Source: DASPKO01 sp035628055 | Lineage (GTDB): Bacteria > Planctomycetota > Phycisphaerae > Phycisphaerales > UBA1924 | Assembly (NCBI GenBank): GCA_035628055.1 | Contig: DASPKO010000252.1 | Location: forward strand, 1-6,365 | Length of the DNA: 6,365 bases | Direction of reading: 5' to 3' | Part shown: positions 1 to 5,429 of the stretch, piece after piece | How positions within the stretch are numbered: position 1 is the stretch's first letter | How the letters are laid out: the number at the start of each line of letters is the position of its first letter | The notes under the pieces: generated by a model | What the model was told of the DNA's origin: nothing | What the model saw: the letters and a program-made list of their open reading frames with translations, nothing else | Databases searched by the model: none | Made by a program: the position numbers and the translations under genes

Positions 1-1051
1 CGGCGGGGGCCGGAGACGCGAGCATCACCGCCCGTCCCTGGCTCACCCGCGCCCGGAACGATTCCTTCGATCCCTCGACGCGGAACGGCACCTCTTCGCC
101 CTCGCGTCCGTCGCTCAGGGCCCGGGCCCGCACGCGCACGCCCACGCTCCCGCTCAGGCAGTGCACCCACAGGGTCTGTCCGCGGCGGACCGCGATGGGC
201 GTGGCGATGTCGCCGGCGCCGATGACGGCCCCGGCGGCGATGCGTCGCACCGCTTCGGACCCGCTCACCGCCGCGGCGGGCGCGGGCGCCTTGGACGAGG
301 GACCGACCCAGCGCTCCTCGATGAGGAACGACCCGGGCCCGATGATCTCCTTGCGGTCGATGGGGCCGGCGGCGATGGCGACCTGGCGGCGGAGAGTCGG
401 GGCCACCGTGACGGTGCGCGACTCGGCCAGGCGGGCGCTCTCCGCCGTGCCGCGATAGACGAGAACGCGGACGGGCAGCCGCCCCGAGGTTCCGGTTCCC
501 ACGGGCTGGAGCTCGACGCGGGCCGCCGGGTCCAGGGCGCGATCGACGAACTCCGCGTCGCTCTCGGAGATGCTCAGGCGCAGATCCGCCGGGTCCACCG
601 CGTAGAGGTCGGCGAGGCGCCGGTGAACCGCGTCGCGGATCGTGGGCAGTGTCGGCGCGGCGGCGGGAGGCTCGGCCGACGCGGGGGCCGGGGCAAGGTC
701 TGGCGCCGCGGCGGGGCCGGCAGCCGAGCCGACCGTGCAGGTGCTCCCGCTGATCGTGACCGTTCCCATGGCCACGCCGTGCGCCGTGAGCGCGGCCCGG
801 ACGTCCGCGGTGGAGAGTTCGGCGAAGCCGCGGGAGGAGGGCGGGAGCGGGATCTCCACGCGTCCGAGCCACTCGGCGTCGGGCCCCGCGAGGCGGGCAA
901 CGTCGGCGAGCCGGAGCGGCGCCTCCGGCGCGGCGGGGCGGCCGGCGCCCTTGAGCTCGATGGACGTCTGGGCGTGCGCGGCACTCGCGGCGGCGCCAAG
1001 GAGCAGGGCCAGCACCAGCAGGGCGCGGCGCGGGCAGGCCAGTTGGCTCAT
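1..1051 (-). CDS. flgA: FlgA, flagellar P-ring assembly chaperone (partial, 3' end outside window)
   Basis: FlgA is the periplasmic chaperone that helps FlgI polymerise into the P-ring around the flagellar rod. The frame is open from an ATG at 1051 to the window edge, 350 codons without a stop. Residues 1-28 form a signal peptide: basic PRR, a Leu/Ala core, then AHA|Q. A SAF/ChapFlgA region follows at about 219-285 (VAIAAGPIDRKEIIGPGSFL, then AAGAVIGAGDIATP). The usual C-terminal beta region contains RRGQTLWVHCLSGSVGVRVRA. The sequence reaches the expected end of the family, so the stop should lie a few codons beyond base 1. AGGGGG (1061-1066), nine bases upstream, serves as ribosome site. 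The start is 20 bp after the flgG stop, so it is in the flg operon. It is longer than the roughly 220 residues of enterobacterial FlgA, partly because of an Ala/Pro-rich linker at 109-137. I read the frame by eye on the minus strand. Confidence 0.9.
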   Translation of the reverse strand, partial: MSQLACPRRALLVLALLLGAAASAAHAQTSIELKGAGRPAAPEAPLRLADVARLAGPDAEWLGRVEIPLPPSSRGFAELSTADVRAALTAHGVAMGTVTISGSTCTVGSAAGPAAAPDLAPAPASAEPPAAAPTLPTIRDAVHRRLADLYAVDPADLRLSISESDAEFVDRALDPAARVELQPVGTGTSGRLPVRVLVYRGTAESARLAESRTVTVAPTLRRQVAIAAGPIDRKEIIGPGSFLIEERWVGPSSKAPAPAAAVSGSEAVRRIAAGAVIGAGDIATPIAVRRGQTLWVHCLSGSVGVRVRARALSDGREGEEVPFRVEGSKESFRARVSQGRAVMLASPAPA

Positions 1052-1071
1052 GGTCCGGTTCCCCCTGGGCC

Positions 1072-1881
1072 TCAGCGGCGGAGCTGGGCGATGGTCCGCA
1101 GCGACTCGTCGGCGGCGCGGATCGTGTTGGAGTTCATCTCGAAGGCCCGCTGCGTGCGGATCAGCTCGATCAGCTCCCGCGTCGGGTCCACGTTCGAGCC
1201 CTCGTACTGCTTGGACTGCACCTCGCCGAAGTTCTCCGTGCCCGGCACGCCGCTGATCGGCGGCCCGGAGGCGGCGGTCTCCACGTACATGTTCTCGCCG
1301 ACCTGCTTCAGCCCCGCGGGATTGACGAACAGGGCCAGCTCGATCTGCCCGAGCTCCTGGGGCTCGGCCTCGCCGGGCACCAGCGCGAACACGCGCCCGT
1401 TGCTGTCCACGGAGACCTCGGTCGCGTCCTCGGGGATCGTGAAGCCCACGTCCAGGCGCCGGCCCTGGTCGTTGGCCATGACGATCTCGCCCTCGGCGTT
1501 CTTGGTGAACTGGCCGGCGCGGGTGTAGGCCAGGCCACCCGTGCCCAGCTCGTCCTGCACGCGCACGCGGAAGAACCCCATCCCGTTGATGTACATGTCG
1601 AGGGGGCGGCCGGTAGGAATGGGCGAGCCGACCTGGAAGTCGAGCTGCGTTCCCGAGACGCGCGTGCCGAGCCCGACGTAGAGGCCCAGGGGGCGCTGGT
1701 CGCCGCTGGCGTTCTCGACGCCGGGCTGGGACTTCTCCTGGTAGAGCAGGTCCTCGAAGTTGGCCCGCGAGGCCTTGAAGCCGGGGGTGTTGACGTTGGC
1801 GAGGTTGTTGGCGATCACGTCCATGGAGGTGTTCAAGGCCGTGAGCGCCGAGGCCGCCGACTGCAGGGAGACGATCGCCAT
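1072..1881 (-). CDS. flgG: FlgG, flagellar distal rod protein
   Basis: FlgG forms the distal part of the flagellar rod, which crosses the periplasm and is surrounded by the P- and L-rings. It is exported by the flagellar type III apparatus, so it has no Sec signal. The 269 residues match the family length of about 260. The N-terminal rod signature is at 25-36 (NNLANVNTPGFK). It is followed by FEDLLYQ at 42-48, a strong FlgG marker, and by the FlgG-type region after it (SQPGVE). The C-terminal helix carries GSNVDPTRELIELIRTQRAFEM from 228, with QRAFE at 244-248. The ATG at 1881 is preceded by AAGGA seven bases upstream and lies 27 bp after the flgF stop. flgA follows 20 bp downstream. The order flgF-flgG-flgA matches rod/ring operons in many bacteria. 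Confidence 0.97.
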   Translation of the reverse strand: MAIVSLQSAASALTALNTSMDVIANNLANVNTPGFKASRANFEDLLYQEKSQPGVENASGDQRPLGLYVGLGTRVSGTQLDFQVGSPIPTGRPLDMYINGMGFFRVRVQDELGTGGLAYTRAGQFTKNAEGEIVMANDQGRRLDVGFTIPEDATEVSVDSNGRVFALVPGEAEPQELGQIELALFVNPAGLKQVGENMYVETAASGPPISGVPGTENFGEVQSKQYEGSNVDPTRELIELIRTQRAFEMNSNTIRAADESLRTIAQLRR

Positions 1882-1908
1882 GGTGCCGTCCTTGGGTGCG
1901 AGGTGGCG

Positions 1909-2676
1909 CTAGCCGACCCGGCCGAGGGTGGAAATGGTGCGGCCCATCAGCTCGTCATAGAGCTGGACGAGGCGGGAGTGGCTGGTGACCGAGCTGGCCG
2001 CGCTGGTGACGTCCATCATGGCGGCGATCGGGTCCACGCCCGAGCGCTCGACCGCGCCCTGGACGACGCGCGTCGCCGGGCTCGCGGGCGCAAGCGCCCC
2101 GTCCGGGGCCGCGTAGAGGCCCTGCCCCAGCTTGCTCAGGTGCCGCGGGTGGCTGACGCGGGCCAGCCGCAGGCGGGCCAGGGCCAGGCCGTCGCGGGTG
2201 ATCGCCCCGTCGCTCTCGACCTTGAACCCGGCATGGCCGACCTGGACGGGCTTGCCCGCGGTGTCGAGCACCGGGAGGCCGGAGGTGGCGAGCACGAGCC
2301 GCCCGGAGGTGTCGACGGCGAGGCGGCCGTCGCGCGTGAGGCGGAGACCATCGGGCCCCTCGCCCGCGCGGGCCACGAGGAACCCGTCTCCCTCGAGGGC
2401 GACGTTGAGCTGGTTGCCGGTCTCTTCGAGGGAACCCTGGGCGAGCTTGACCCGGTTCGGGGCCAGCAGCACGCCGGCTCCGAGGCGGTCGAGCAGGCGG
2501 TTGCGCGGCAGGGACAGCAGCCCGTCCTCCTCCGCGACGCCCGCGCGGCTCATGGTGCTGGCAAAGTCCGGCTTGAATCCGACGGTCTCCAGGTTGGCCA
2601 GGTTGTTGGCGGCGACGTCCTGGCGGTACATGCTGGTGAGCAGGCCCGAAGCGGCGATGTTCAGACCGTTGATCAC
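1909..2676 (-). CDS. flgF: FlgF-like flagellar proximal rod protein
   Basis: This is a rod protein of the FlgF/FlgG family, called FlgF because it precedes flgG and has the family length (255 residues, about 250 in enterobacteria). The N-terminal rod motif is clear at 24-35 (NNLANLETVGFK). The middle LNVALEGDGFLVAR resembles the D1 region, where FlgF/FlgG read roughly 'D.AI.G.GFF.V'. The C-terminus is divergent: a gapless alignment with the neighbouring FlgG puts ASSVT (227-231) where FlgG has QRAFE. It ends in LYDELMGRTISTLGRVG. The start is GTG at 2676, supported by GGAGGT at 2683-2688 with six bases of spacing. The GTG overlaps the stop of the upstream 74-codon ORF as GTGA, which suggests translational coupling. 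The stop is TAG. Assignment to FlgF rather than another rod paralogue rests partly on position. Confidence 0.88.
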   Translation of the reverse strand: MINGLNIAASGLLTSMYRQDVAANNLANLETVGFKPDFASTMSRAGVAEEDGLLSLPRNRLLDRLGAGVLLAPNRVKLAQGSLEETGNQLNVALEGDGFLVARAGEGPDGLRLTRDGRLAVDTSGRLVLATSGLPVLDTAGKPVQVGHAGFKVESDGAITRDGLALARLRLARVSHPRHLSKLGQGLYAAPDGALAPASPATRVVQGAVERSGVDPIAAMMDVTSAASSVTSHSRLVQLYDELMGRTISTLGRVG

Positions 2677-2897
2677 GCGCGCACCTCCGGGCGGGATGGC
2701 GCCCTGGCGTTCGCCCCGGCCTCCGCGAGGCGCGGCGCCGGTCGGCCGGCACGCCCGGCCTGGTCCAGGCCGGACAGGGCCAGGTGGACCGCCACGGCAA
2801 GGTTTGCCAGTTCGATCAGGCGCGCCCCGAGCGCTCCGGGGCCCGGGTCGGCTTCCGTCCCGCGCTCGGGGGCCGGGCTCTGATGGATCTGGCGCAT
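2673..2897 (-). CDS. Unrecognised 74-residue protein at the head of the flg operon
   Basis: I do not recognise this protein. It begins MRQIHQSPAPERG and has a charged/proline-rich N-terminus up to about residue 20. A hydrophobic, possibly amphipathic helix follows at about 25-50 (ARLIELANLAVAVHLALSGL), then an Ala/Arg/Pro-rich tail ending EVRA. Four observations support it as a gene. The ATG at 2897 has GGGAG (2906-2910) eight bases upstream. A sigma-54-like promoter lies just upstream. Its TGA overlaps the flgF GTG as GTGA. By hand count, only about 9 of 74 codons end in A or T while about 28 have A or T in the second position, the pattern of a real GC-rich gene. Against it, the same frame is open further upstream to 3287, so openness alone means little. 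It could be a rod-related accessory protein, or an upstream ORF that sets flgF translation. Confidence 0.6.
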   Translation of the reverse strand: MRQIHQSPAPERGTEADPGPGALGARLIELANLAVAVHLALSGLDQAGRAGRPAPRLAEAGANARAPSRPEVRA

Positions 2898-2905
2898 ACT
2901 TCCGG

Positions 2906-2910
2906 CTCCC
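2906..2910 (-). promoter_or_regulatory. Ribosome binding site of the 74-residue ORF
   Basis: GGGAG on the minus strand, eight bases before the ATG at 2897. It favours this start over upstream in-frame starts, which would lie before the predicted sigma-54 transcription start. It also overlaps the second arm of a CCGCGG hairpin. Confidence 0.5.
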
Positions 2911-2942
2911 GCGGTGGTCCGCGGAACGGAGAACAACCGCGG
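2909..2942. repeat. Three CCGCGG copies, two forming a short inverted repeat
   Basis: CCGCGG occurs at 2909-2914, 2919-2924 and 2937-2942. The first two, separated by TGGT, form a 6-bp stem with a 4-base loop. The first and third continue as CCGCGGTG, making an 8-bp direct repeat 28 bp apart. The cluster spans the predicted sigma-54 promoter, its start point and the ribosome site of the first ORF. Such hexamers arise easily by chance in DNA this GC-rich. Confidence 0.4.
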
Positions 2943-2948
2943 TGCCAG
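2931..2948 (-). promoter_or_regulatory. Candidate sigma-54 (RpoN) -24/-12 promoter for the flg operon
   Basis: The minus strand from 2948 to 2932 reads CTGGCACCGCGGTTGTT. The consensus is YTGGCACGRNNNTTGCW, with GG and GC separated by ten bases. The -24 half TGGCAC is perfect, the spacing is exact, and the -12 half is TTGT instead of TTGC. The predicted start is near 2921, giving a leader of about 24 bases before the ATG at 2897. Sigma-54 control of rod and hook genes is known in many flagellated bacteria. The promoter call here is an inference; no enhancer-binding site was identified. Confidence 0.6.
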
Positions 2949-3063
2949 GAGGCCGGACCGCCCCGCCGGGGCATGGGATGGGTTGGTGGGCGGAGCCGCG
3001 GCGGGGCCGCGCAAGCGCTGCGGGGGCGCGGGCTCCGACGCGCAGAAGTGCGCGCCGGGCGGG

Positions 3064-3324
3064 CTAGTGCTCGTCGCCCGCGGGCTGGGCGGTGCGCGAG
3101 ACCGGGCCGTGGTCGTGGGCCAGCTCGAGCATCTCCTCGGGCGTGCGGAGCTCCGCCCCGGCGCGGAGCTGGCCGACGATCTGGGCCTGGCGCTGGGCGG
3201 CCTCGTGGTCGGCCCGCGCCGCGGAGGCCCCGCCCGTGAGGGTGCGGGCGATGAGGAGGGCGGCGACGGCGAACATCGCCCCCGCACCGCCGAGCTTGAT
3301 CCGTTCGATGCGTCCGAGCTTCAT
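3064..3324 (-). CDS. Small single-pass membrane protein coupled to the prepilin gene
   Basis: This 86-residue protein belongs to no family I recognise. Residues 1-10 (MKLGRIERIK) are basic, which predicts an N-in topology. A transmembrane segment follows at about 11-30 (LGGAGAMFAVAALLIARTL). The rest would lie outside the membrane: a helical, Gln/Ala/Glu-rich stretch at about 35-55, then TPEEMLELAHDHGP and a hydrophilic tail ending GDEH. It has no cysteine, so it is not a lipoprotein. The ATG at 3324 overlaps the stop of the prepilin-like gene as ATGA, a typical sign of translational coupling. It could be a partner or minor component of the same pilus or secretion machine, but only the overlap supports this. 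The stop is TAG, and the next gene starts 166 bp away behind its own predicted promoter. Confidence 0.75.
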   Translation of the reverse strand: MKLGRIERIKLGGAGAMFAVAALLIARTLTGGASAARADHEAAQRQAQIVGQLRAGAELRTPEEMLELAHDHGPVSRTAQPAGDEH

Positions 3325-4286
3325 GGCAGGTCCCGCCCCCTGATGCCGTGCCGCGTCGCCCAGAAGTAGGCGGGCTGGTCATAGACCCAGGAGAAGCCCT
3401 GGGACGGGCCGTACCAGATGTTGTTCATCTCCTGGTCGCCCGGCGACCAGAGGCCCGACGGGGCATCGATCCGCCCGGGCTCGGCGACCGGTTGCGTGCT
3501 GGTGCGCGCGATCACGTCGCGCATGCGCACGGCGCGGGCGCTCCCGTCCACGCACACCACCGCGGGGCGGGCCGAGGGATGGTTCCACATGGGCCGGGTG
3601 TCGCTGGCGAACTCCTTGTTCTCGAAGAAGAGCACCTTGGCGTCGGGCCAGAGGGTGTCGGCGATGTTGTGCCGCTGGATCCAGTAGTTGTCGATGGGCC
3701 AGGAATCCGGGCGCGCCACGGGCTCGAAGCGCTCCCGCCGCTGCCAGAAGACGGGCGGGTACCAGTAGGAGCTGGGGAAGACCCAGGTGAGGTCCCCGTC
3801 GGCGGCGCGGTTGTTGGCGTACCAGGCGCGGAGCTCGGCGTCGCCCGGCGCGAAGATCATGTCGATCCGCGAGCTTCCCTCGTCGGTGGCATAGAGCGCG
3901 TGGGTGAGCCAGTGATACCCGTAGCTCTCGGTCCCGCTGGTGGAGAAGGGGATGCCGTAGGGCCATCCCCAGCGGCAGTACCGCTCCTGGTCCCAGACCC
4001 ACATGGTGCTCTCGCAGTTGCCGTTGCTGGTGGTGAAGGGGTTGATGAAGGTGTCGCGCTGCTCCAGGCCGTAGGCGTGCACGAGCTGGGCGCCGCTGCG
4101 CAGGTTGGCGAGGCTCTTGGCGAGCTGGGCCGCCCGGCGCGCGTGGGCGAGCGCGGGGAGCAGGATGCTGATGAGGAGGGCGATGATCGCGACGACCACC
4201 AGGAGCTCGATCAGCGTGAAGCCCCGCCGGCCGCGCGCGGGCGCGGGAGTCGGGACCAGGCTGGCGGCCGGGATTCGTCGTGTCAT
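3321..4286 (-). CDS. Prepilin-type N-terminal cleavage/methylation protein, Trp-rich, planctomycete style
   Basis: This is a secreted pilin or pseudopilin-like protein of 321 residues. It has a 22-residue basic/proline leader ending RGRRG, then FTLIELLVVVAIIALLISIL. A prepilin peptidase should cut between Gly22 and Phe23, and Glu27 is the conserved fifth residue of the mature protein. The hydrophobic helix (23 to about 47) anchors it in the inner membrane or packs it in a fibre. The globular part has about 17 tryptophans and many tyrosines. Near the end, NHPSARPAVVCVDGSAR resembles the H-X9-DG motif of planctomycete prepilin-like proteins, but here ten residues separate H and DG. The ATG at 4286 is chosen because GGAG (4297-4300) lies ten bases upstream and it gives a plausible leader. 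The frame stays open upstream to a TTG at 4451, which would give an implausibly long leader. Its real substrate or fibre is unknown. Confidence 0.9.
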   Translation of the reverse strand: MTRRIPAASLVPTPAPARGRRGFTLIELLVVVAIIALLISILLPALAHARRAAQLAKSLANLRSGAQLVHAYGLEQRDTFINPFTTSNGNCESTMWVWDQERYCRWGWPYGIPFSTSGTESYGYHWLTHALYATDEGSSRIDMIFAPGDAELRAWYANNRAADGDLTWVFPSSYWYPPVFWQRRERFEPVARPDSWPIDNYWIQRHNIADTLWPDAKVLFFENKEFASDTRPMWNHPSARPAVVCVDGSARAVRMRDVIARTSTQPVAEPGRIDAPSGLWSPGDQEMNNIWYGPSQGFSWVYDQPAYFWATRHGIRGRDLP

Positions 4287-4436
4287 GCGCGCCGTGCTCC
4301 GGGCTGGTGGAGTGTTGCTAACGGCCGAACCGGCCGGGCTTGTGGAGTTTTTGCTCGTGTCCTTCGCACCAACCCCCCAGGAGTCGGGGTGCGGCGCCGG
4401 TCGGAAAACCGCGGTAGAGGCGGTCCGCAGTGGTCG
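4287..4436 (-). other. Upstream region of the prepilin-like gene
   Basis: This is the non-coding stretch between the palindromic element and the prepilin start codon. It holds GGAG at 4297-4300 and a small self-complementary CGGCCG-AAC-CGGCCG at 4322-4336. I see no convincing -35/-10 pair and no correctly spaced sigma-54 site on the minus strand. Confidence 0.5.
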
Positions 4437-4464
4437 CCGGTGAAGTTGCAATAACTTGCACCGG
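4437..4464. repeat. Two-fold palindromic element upstream of the prepilin-like gene
   Basis: The plus strand has CCGGTGAAGTT (4437-4447), GCAAT, then AACTTGCACCGG (4453-4464). This is an 11-bp inverted repeat with one bulged base (4458). Nested in it is a perfect alternative pairing, TGCAA (4447-4451), TAAC, TTGCA (4456-4460). The core is AT-rich against a very GC-rich background. It lies between the terminator of the preceding gene and the prepilin gene, so it may be an operator for a dimeric regulator or a leader-RNA hairpin. Confidence 0.6.
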
Positions 4465-4501
4465 ACCAGGGCCGGGCGCGTGCGCGCGGATCGCGACGCG
4501 C

Positions 4502-4528
4502 AAAAAAACGCCCGGACCGGCCCGGGCG
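4502..4528 (-). terminator. Rho-independent terminator after the DUF1579 gene
   Basis: On the minus strand, CGCCCGG (4528-4522), a six-base loop GCCGGT and CCGGGCG (4515-4509) form a perfect 7-bp GC stem. Seven T residues (4508-4502) follow directly. It starts 28 bp after the stop of the DUF1579 gene and is correctly oriented to end that transcript. It separates that gene from the prepilin pair. Confidence 0.88.
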
Positions 4529-4556
4529 CTCGGAAACCGAGTTTGCGGAAGAAGAT

Positions 4557-5354
4557 TCAGCGGCCCGGCGGGGGCGGCGCGGGCTTCGGGGTGGCGGGAG
4601 CGGCCGGGTTCCCGGGGGGTGGCGCGGGGCTGGGGCCCGGGGTGGACGGACCGCGGGACGGAACGGTGATGGGGTCCCGGGGGGCCAGAGGCGCGGCGCC
4701 GGTCCGCGTATAGGTTGTTTCGAGCGAGGCCATGTCGATCCCGCCCTGATCCCGGGCCGTCAGCGTCACTGTGAAGTGGTCCGCGTCGATCTCGCGCAGG
4801 GTGATCTGGAAGGCCTCCCCCTCGCCGCCGGCTCCCTCATCGACGCTGGCGTCGAAGCGAATGGACTTCCCATCGTCGTTGGTGGAGCCCTTGAGGTGCA
4901 TCATGGCGTTGGAGCCGGTGTAGGTCCACACGCCCTCGTACTTCTTGGCGCCCGAGTTGTACCCGTACATCTTGAAGGAGGTGAACTCCTGGCCCATCAT
5001 GGTGCCGGTCTCTTCGGCGTGCAGGAAGCGTCCTCCGAGGACGGCGCGGAGGGTGGCGGTGCCGGACTCGGGGGGCATCTTGTCCATGCCGGGCATGGAG
5101 AAAGTGCTCGACCATGTGTAGGTGCCGGCGAGCTTGGCGAGCCGCGCGTGCAGGGGCCCGGGCTCCTCGGGGGCGTGGTCCATGTCCTGGGCCTCGGCCG
5201 GGGGCGGGGTCGGCTGCGGCGCCGGCTGCGGCGGACGGACGGGGGCGGTGGCCGGGGCCGGCGGCGTCTTGGGCGGCGGGCTGGAGGCCGCGACCAGGAC
5301 GGACGCGCCGGCGAGCAGCGCCAGGGCGGGAGGGGCCATCGTGCGCACGTTCAT
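4557..5354 (-). CDS. Secreted DUF1579-family protein with proline-rich tails
   Basis: Residues 1 to about 24 form a signal peptide with an Ala/Leu/Val core, so the 265-residue protein should be exported. A Pro/Ala-rich spacer covers about 26-55. The core, about 68-218, matches DUF1579: LAKLAGTYTWSS, SGTATLRAVLGGRFLHAEETG, GQEFTSFKMYGYNSGAKKYEGVWTYTGS, GKSIRF and a closing beta strand (LETTYTRTG). The family is a lipocalin-like beta fold of unknown biochemical role. A second Pro-rich tail covers about 222-265. The start is placed at the ATG at 5354 because GGAG (5361-5364) lies six bases upstream. In-frame ATG 5366 and GTG 5390 lack such a site and would add residues before the signal peptide. 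The gene lies 75 bp after atpC, and a strong terminator follows it. Co-transcription with atpC is possible but not shown. Confidence 0.87.
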   Translation of the reverse strand: MNVRTMAPPALALLAGASVLVAASSPPPKTPPAPATAPVRPPQPAPQPTPPPAEAQDMDHAPEEPGPLHARLAKLAGTYTWSSTFSMPGMDKMPPESGTATLRAVLGGRFLHAEETGTMMGQEFTSFKMYGYNSGAKKYEGVWTYTGSNAMMHLKGSTNDDGKSIRFDASVDEGAGGEGEAFQITLREIDADHFTVTLTARDQGGIDMASLETTYTRTGAAPLAPRDPITVPSRGPSTPGPSPAPPPGNPAAPATPKPAPPPPGR

Positions 5355-5360
5355 GACTGT

Positions 5361-5364
5361 CTCC
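5361..5364 (-). promoter_or_regulatory. Ribosome binding site that fixes the DUF1579 start
   Basis: GGAG on the minus strand, six bases before the ATG at 5354. It places translation start immediately before the signal peptide and argues against the longer in-frame starts at 5366 and 5390. Confidence 0.6.
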
Positions 5365-5380
5365 ATGTTGAGGGCGGACC

Positions 5381-5395
5381 GGGCGGTCACCGCCC
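5381..5395. repeat. GGGCGG-TCA-CCGCCC inverted repeat between atpC and the DUF1579 gene
   Basis: A perfect 6-bp GC stem with a three-base loop lies in the 75-bp gap between the two genes. No T-run follows on either strand, so it is not a canonical intrinsic terminator. It could stabilise or separate the two messages, or be chance in GC-rich DNA. Confidence 0.35.
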
Positions 5396-5429
5396 CGAGG
5401 GGACAGGGAGCGCCGGCCGAGGCTTGCGT

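Noticed and set aside
161..1528. Long plus-strand open frame of 455 codons opposite flgA and flgG
   Set aside because: It is the antisense shadow of two convincing flagellar genes. The product is Gly/Arg-rich low-complexity with no family resemblance, as expected for high-GC DNA.
1903..2883. Plus-strand open frame of 326 codons opposite flgF
   Set aside because: It is antisense to flgF, with biased composition, no recognisable motif and no ribosome site of note.
2898..3287. Upstream extension of the 74-residue ORF to a 204-codon protein
   Set aside because: It would overlap the 86-residue membrane protein gene, start before the predicted promoter and consist mainly of Ser/Pro/Arg low complexity.
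3348..4454. Plus-strand open frame of 368 codons opposite the prepilin-like gene
   Set aside because: It mirrors the prepilin frame and is Gly/Val/Ala-rich. The minus strand carries the unmistakable GFTLIELL motif.
4448..4464. Sigma-54 site on the minus strand in the palindromic element (CCGGTGCA then ATTGCAA)
   Set aside because: The -12 half looks good, but GG and GC are eleven bases apart rather than ten and the -24 half is poor.
4318..4503. 61-codon minus-strand ORF between the terminator and the prepilin gene
   Set aside because: Its start lies in the T-run of the terminator, it overlaps the palindrome, and it lacks a ribosome site.
5381..5395. Terminator between atpC and the DUF1579 gene
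   Set aside because: The stem is good but no T-run follows on the minus strand, so it does not meet the criteria for an intrinsic terminator.
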